Below are positions 40,491 through 42,809 of a stretch of 42,809 nucleotides of DNA, piece by piece. Below the pieces are notes generated by a model, which worked only from the letters and a program-made list of their open reading frames with translations, ran no database searches and had not been told where the DNA came from. The DNA is from Oscillospiraceae bacterium (lineage in GTDB: Bacteria > Bacillota > Clostridia > Oscillospirales > Oscillospiraceae): positions 1 to 42,809 of the forward strand of contig JAISJC010000062.1 of the NCBI GenBank assembly GCA_031261745.1. Direction: 5' to 3'. Both the position numbers and the translations under genes were made by a program. How positions within the stretch are numbered: position 1 is the first letter of the stretch; every line of letters starts with the position of its first letter.

Positions 40491-41611
40491 TTTGTCGCCC
40501 CCTTTTCCGCGGGAGCGCGGCGGCGGAACAATCGTCGGAATCGGCCGGCAATCCGCGCAACCGAGAATTCTTTATCGCCCATCAAACCCTTGCGGTAGAA
40601 CAGCACAATAACCATTATTATCACCGCAAACACGACCTTGCGGAAGCCGGAGCGGAAAATCGTCGGCGCGGTGATTCCGAGGAACGTGCCGCTGTCGAGT
40701 CCGCGCAGCCACCATTCCGACGCGGCGATGAACAGGAACGAGCCGATGCAGCTGCCCGTAACGGAGCCGATGCCGCCGATGACGACAATCAGTAGGATTT
40801 CATACGTCATTGCGGACTTGAACGCGCTCGCCTGAATCGTCATCTGGTACATCGCGAGCAGTGCGCCGCCGATTCCCGCGAAAAACGAACTGACGACGAA
40901 CGATATTTCCTTGTGCGCGAACAGGTTTACGCCCATTGCTTCCGCGGCGCGCTCGTCGTCGCGAATCGCGCGGAACACGCGCCCGTAGCTCGAATTAATC
41001 AGCAGAACTATCAGGAATATACACACGCCGACTATCAAAAACGGAACGAGCGTGGACAGATATATGACGACATCTCCGTCCGCGTTTGTGATGTTGAAGT
41101 CATTAAACGTCGGGAATTTGCGGAGCAGGTTCGAGCCGTTGGTGACGGGACCGAGCTTGTCCCACTGGAAGATTGCGCGGAGAATTTCCGCAAAACCAAG
41201 CGTAGCAATCGCGAGATAATCGCTTTTCAGTCGCAGTGCAGGAAAGCCGATCAGCGCGGCGGCGATTGCCGCCGCGACGCCCGCGAGGACGATTGCGAGC
41301 AGAACCGGAACGGTGAACTGAATAACACCGCCGTCGAAATACTGATAAACGCTTGTGCGCATTTCCGTGGGAATCGTGAAGATACCGTATACATACGCGC
41401 CGATGAGCATAAATCCCGCCTGACCGAGGGAAAACAGACCGGTAAAGCCGTTCAGCAGATTCATCGACACGGCGACGAGGGCGTAAATCGCACCTTTTTT
41501 CAGAACGGTGAAGAGCATTGCCTGCGCGGGAATCACCTGCTCCATTACAAACACAGCGGCGTATACAAGCGCGAGCAGTATGACGGATATGATTTTCTGT
41601 CTTTTTGTCAT
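40487..41611 (-). CDS. livM: Branched-chain amino-acid type ABC transporter permease LivM
   Basis: 374 residues, about nine or ten membrane helices. NGFTGLFSLGQAGFMLIGAYVYGI and FSGIGG-like YEILLIVVIGGIGSVTGSCIGSFLF are family motifs. RDDERAAEAMGVN is the EAA-like cytoplasmic loop. The last 30 residues are basic (RRLFRRRAPAEKG). It is spaced four bases from livH and overlaps livG by four. Confidence 0.94.
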   Translation of the reverse strand: MTKRQKIISVILLALVYAAVFVMEQVIPAQAMLFTVLKKGAIYALVAVSMNLLNGFTGLFSLGQAGFMLIGAYVYGIFTIPTEMRTSVYQYFDGGVIQFTVPVLLAIVLAGVAAAIAAALIGFPALRLKSDYLAIATLGFAEILRAIFQWDKLGPVTNGSNLLRKFPTFNDFNITNADGDVVIYLSTLVPFLIVGVCIFLIVLLINSSYGRVFRAIRDDERAAEAMGVNLFAHKEISFVVSSFFAGIGGALLAMYQMTIQASAFKSAMTYEILLIVVIGGIGSVTGSCIGSFLFIAASEWWLRGLDSGTFLGITAPTIFRSGFRKVVFAVIIMVIVLFYRKGLMGDKEFSVARIAGRFRRLFRRRAPAEKGATK

Positions 41612-41615
41612 AATT

Positions 41616-42494
41616 CTACACCTTATCCGTCTGCTTCTCGCCGAAAAGACCGGTGGGCTTGACAGCGAGAATAATAATCAGCAGCACGAACGTGAACGCG
41701 TCGGAGAAGGTCGTCCAGCTCGAACCGCCGCTTTTGATGATGTTTTCCGACAGCCCGATGAGAAACGCGCCGATAACCGCGCCGGGAATCGAGCCGATTC
41801 CGCCGAATACAGCCGCGACAAACGCCTTCAAGCCGGGCATCGCGCCGGAGGTCGGCACAATAGCCGTGTAGTTGGCAAAGTAAAGCAGCGAACCGACTGC
41901 CGCGAGGAGCGAGCCGATTAAGAACGTAACGCTGATAACCGTATTTATTTTTATGCCCATCAGGCGGCTTGTCTCGAAGTCGCGTGAGACCGCGCGCATA
42001 GCCATTCCGATTTTTGTTTTTTTAATCAGAATTACAAGCCCGACAATAAGTACAACCGTCAAAACCGGTGTAATTACGGTTACGCGCTTAGTCGTCGCGC
42101 CGAGAATTGTAATCGTGTCGCTGATCCACGGGAGCGAGGGATATGTCTTGGCGAGACCGCCCGTGACATAGAGCGCGACGTTCTGAACGAGATAGCTCAC
42201 GCCGATTGCGCTGATCATTACGCTCATACGCGGCGCGTCACGCAGAGGCTTATACGCCGCGCGCTCAACGGCAAATCCGAGTACCGCCGTAAATAAAATA
42301 ACCAGAGGAACCGCCAACCACAGCGTCAGCGGATTTGCGAGATATATCATCATAAGTCCCGCCGCCATAAAAATATCGCCGTGCGCAAAATTGATCAGGC
42401 GCAATATGCCGTATACCATCGTATAGCCGATGGCGATCAGCGCATACTGCCCCCCGACCGAAATTCCCGCTAGTAAATAGGGTACATACTGCAT
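41616..42494 (-). CDS. livH: Branched-chain amino-acid type ABC transporter permease LivH
   Basis: 292 residues, about eight membrane helices. GQYALIAIGYTMVYGILRLINFAHGDIFM and AFVAAVFGGIGSIPGAVIGAFLIGLSENI are the LivH hallmarks, and RAVSRDFETSRLMGI is its EAA-like loop. GGAGGG precedes the ATG. It is the first gene of the livHMGF operon; the binding-protein gene lies upstream behind its own terminator. Confidence 0.95.
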   Translation of the reverse strand: MQYVPYLLAGISVGGQYALIAIGYTMVYGILRLINFAHGDIFMAAGLMMIYLANPLTLWLAVPLVILFTAVLGFAVERAAYKPLRDAPRMSVMISAIGVSYLVQNVALYVTGGLAKTYPSLPWISDTITILGATTKRVTVITPVLTVVLIVGLVILIKKTKIGMAMRAVSRDFETSRLMGIKINTVISVTFLIGSLLAAVGSLLYFANYTAIVPTSGAMPGLKAFVAAVFGGIGSIPGAVIGAFLIGLSENIIKSGGSSWTTFSDAFTFVLLIIILAVKPTGLFGEKQTDKV

Positions 42495-42560
42495 TTTCTG
42501 CCCTCCGATGCTTTGAATTAGAAAGCGCGGAACATTGCGGAAACAGTGACTAGTTTTTAC

Positions 42561-42588
42561 ATTATATCACAAATTCCCGCCCGGTCAA
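42561..42588 (-). promoter_or_regulatory. Promoter of livHMGF
   Basis: On the minus strand TTGACC and TATAAT with a 16-base spacer, just after the binding-protein terminator. Confidence 0.72.
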
Positions 42589-42598
42589 CACGAAAAGC

Positions 42599-42634
42599 CG
42601 AAAAAAGCGCGGAACTGTTAAAGTCCCGCGCTCT
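42599..42634 (-). terminator. Terminator of the binding-protein gene
   Basis: On the minus strand GCGCGGGACT-ttaac-AGTTCCGCGC is followed by TTTTTT, 13 bases after the stop codon. Confidence 0.88.
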
Positions 42635-42646
42635 TGCGGTTTCATT

Positions 42647-42809
42647 CTATTTTACGCCCTGAATCGCCACGAAGTCCCACAGGCCGTTCGCTGTGTTCGC
42701 CTGCTTGACGACCGCGTCGCTGCGGACGGCGTCGCCGATTTCGTCAAACTCGATGTGACCTGTGACGCCGTCGTACTGAACCTTCCACAGCGCCTCGTTG
42801 ATTGCCACG
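42647..42809 (-). CDS. C-terminal end of a Liv-type substrate-binding protein, gene runs off the window
   Basis: The frame gives VAINEALWKVQYDGVTGHIEFD ... SDAVVKQANTANGLWDFVAIQGVK and then TAG. YDGVTGHIEFDEIGD is typical of the end of LivJ/LivK-type binding proteins (family 5-like, amino acids, urea or short amides). Only 54 residues are inside the window. A strong terminator and a new promoter separate it from livH, so the binding protein can be made in excess. Confidence 0.88.
   Translation of the reverse strand, partial: VAINEALWKVQYDGVTGHIEFDEIGDAVRSDAVVKQANTANGLWDFVAIQGVK

Noticed and set aside
1-42809. CRISPR array, insertion sequence or prophage
   Set aside because: No regularly spaced repeats, transposase, integrase or phage structural genes were found.

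Overview
The window looks like a piece of the chromosome of an uncultured Gram-positive anaerobe, most likely a gut-type member of the Clostridia. This is inferred from the L10-leader/rplJ-rplL arrangement, an Rrf2 regulator, flavodoxin-ferredoxin (EFR1-like) and DUF4418-like proteins, near-consensus sigma-A promoters, strong GGAGG ribosome binding sites, and a secreted CE15-type glucuronoyl esterase suited to plant-fibre habitats. No species can be named. The core genes are fairly GC-rich. The retron block (about 23.3-25.9 kb) and the tRNA-linked regulator (17.4-18.3 kb) are visibly AT-richer.

Layout. 1-2.7 kb: the end of an APH-like phosphotransferase, a GlmU-type nucleotidyltransferase and a membrane-anchored beta-rich protein. 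2.7-4.0 kb: L10 leader, rplJ, rplL. 4.0-6.9 kb: a rhomboid-like protein that seems to lack its protease residues and carries a Cys-rich tail, then Rrf2 regulator - RidA - cysteine synthase. 6.9-12.2 kb (minus strand): uvrC-rsmD-coaD-coiled coil-TPR-SDR operon. 12.2-17.0 kb: a signalling island with a free HPt protein, a REC/HD-GYP protein and a convergent hybrid kinase. 17.1-18.3 kb: tRNA-Ser(GGA) and an XRE regulator. 18.4-23.2 kb (minus strand): metallo-hydrolase, EFR1 ferredoxin, winged-helix protein and CE15-like esterase. 23.3-25.9 kb: a complete retron (phosphoribosyltransferase, winged helix, msr-msd RNA, reverse transcriptase). 26.0-38.9 kb: a nitrogenase-like system. 39.0-42.8 kb: branched-chain amino-acid type ABC transporter livHMGF and the end of its binding protein.

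The most notable part is the nitrogenase-like system. One operon (plus strand) encodes a NifH-like reductase and a NifB-like radical SAM enzyme whose NifX-like domain sits at the N-terminus instead of the C-terminus. The opposing operon (minus strand) encodes a YezD-like small protein, two ABC permeases, a solute-binding protein and an ATPase of the nitrate/sulfonate/taurine type, NifK-like and NifD-like subunits, a second cysteine synthase, a free NifX-like carrier, and a DUF4418/FtsX/LolD-type exporter. The D and K subunits keep the P-cluster cysteine pattern and the D subunit keeps a candidate cofactor cysteine, but the residues nitrogenase needs around the active site for N2 are replaced. 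My reading (inference) is a relative of methylthio-alkane reductase that takes up an organosulfur compound, cleaves a C-S or similar bond reductively, and passes sulfide to cysteine synthase. The two operons share promoter-proximal sequence (AAAACATAT) and an almost identical GTG-start leader, and meet at one bidirectional terminator.

All calls come from reading the sequence and the supplied ORF track. No database search was run.
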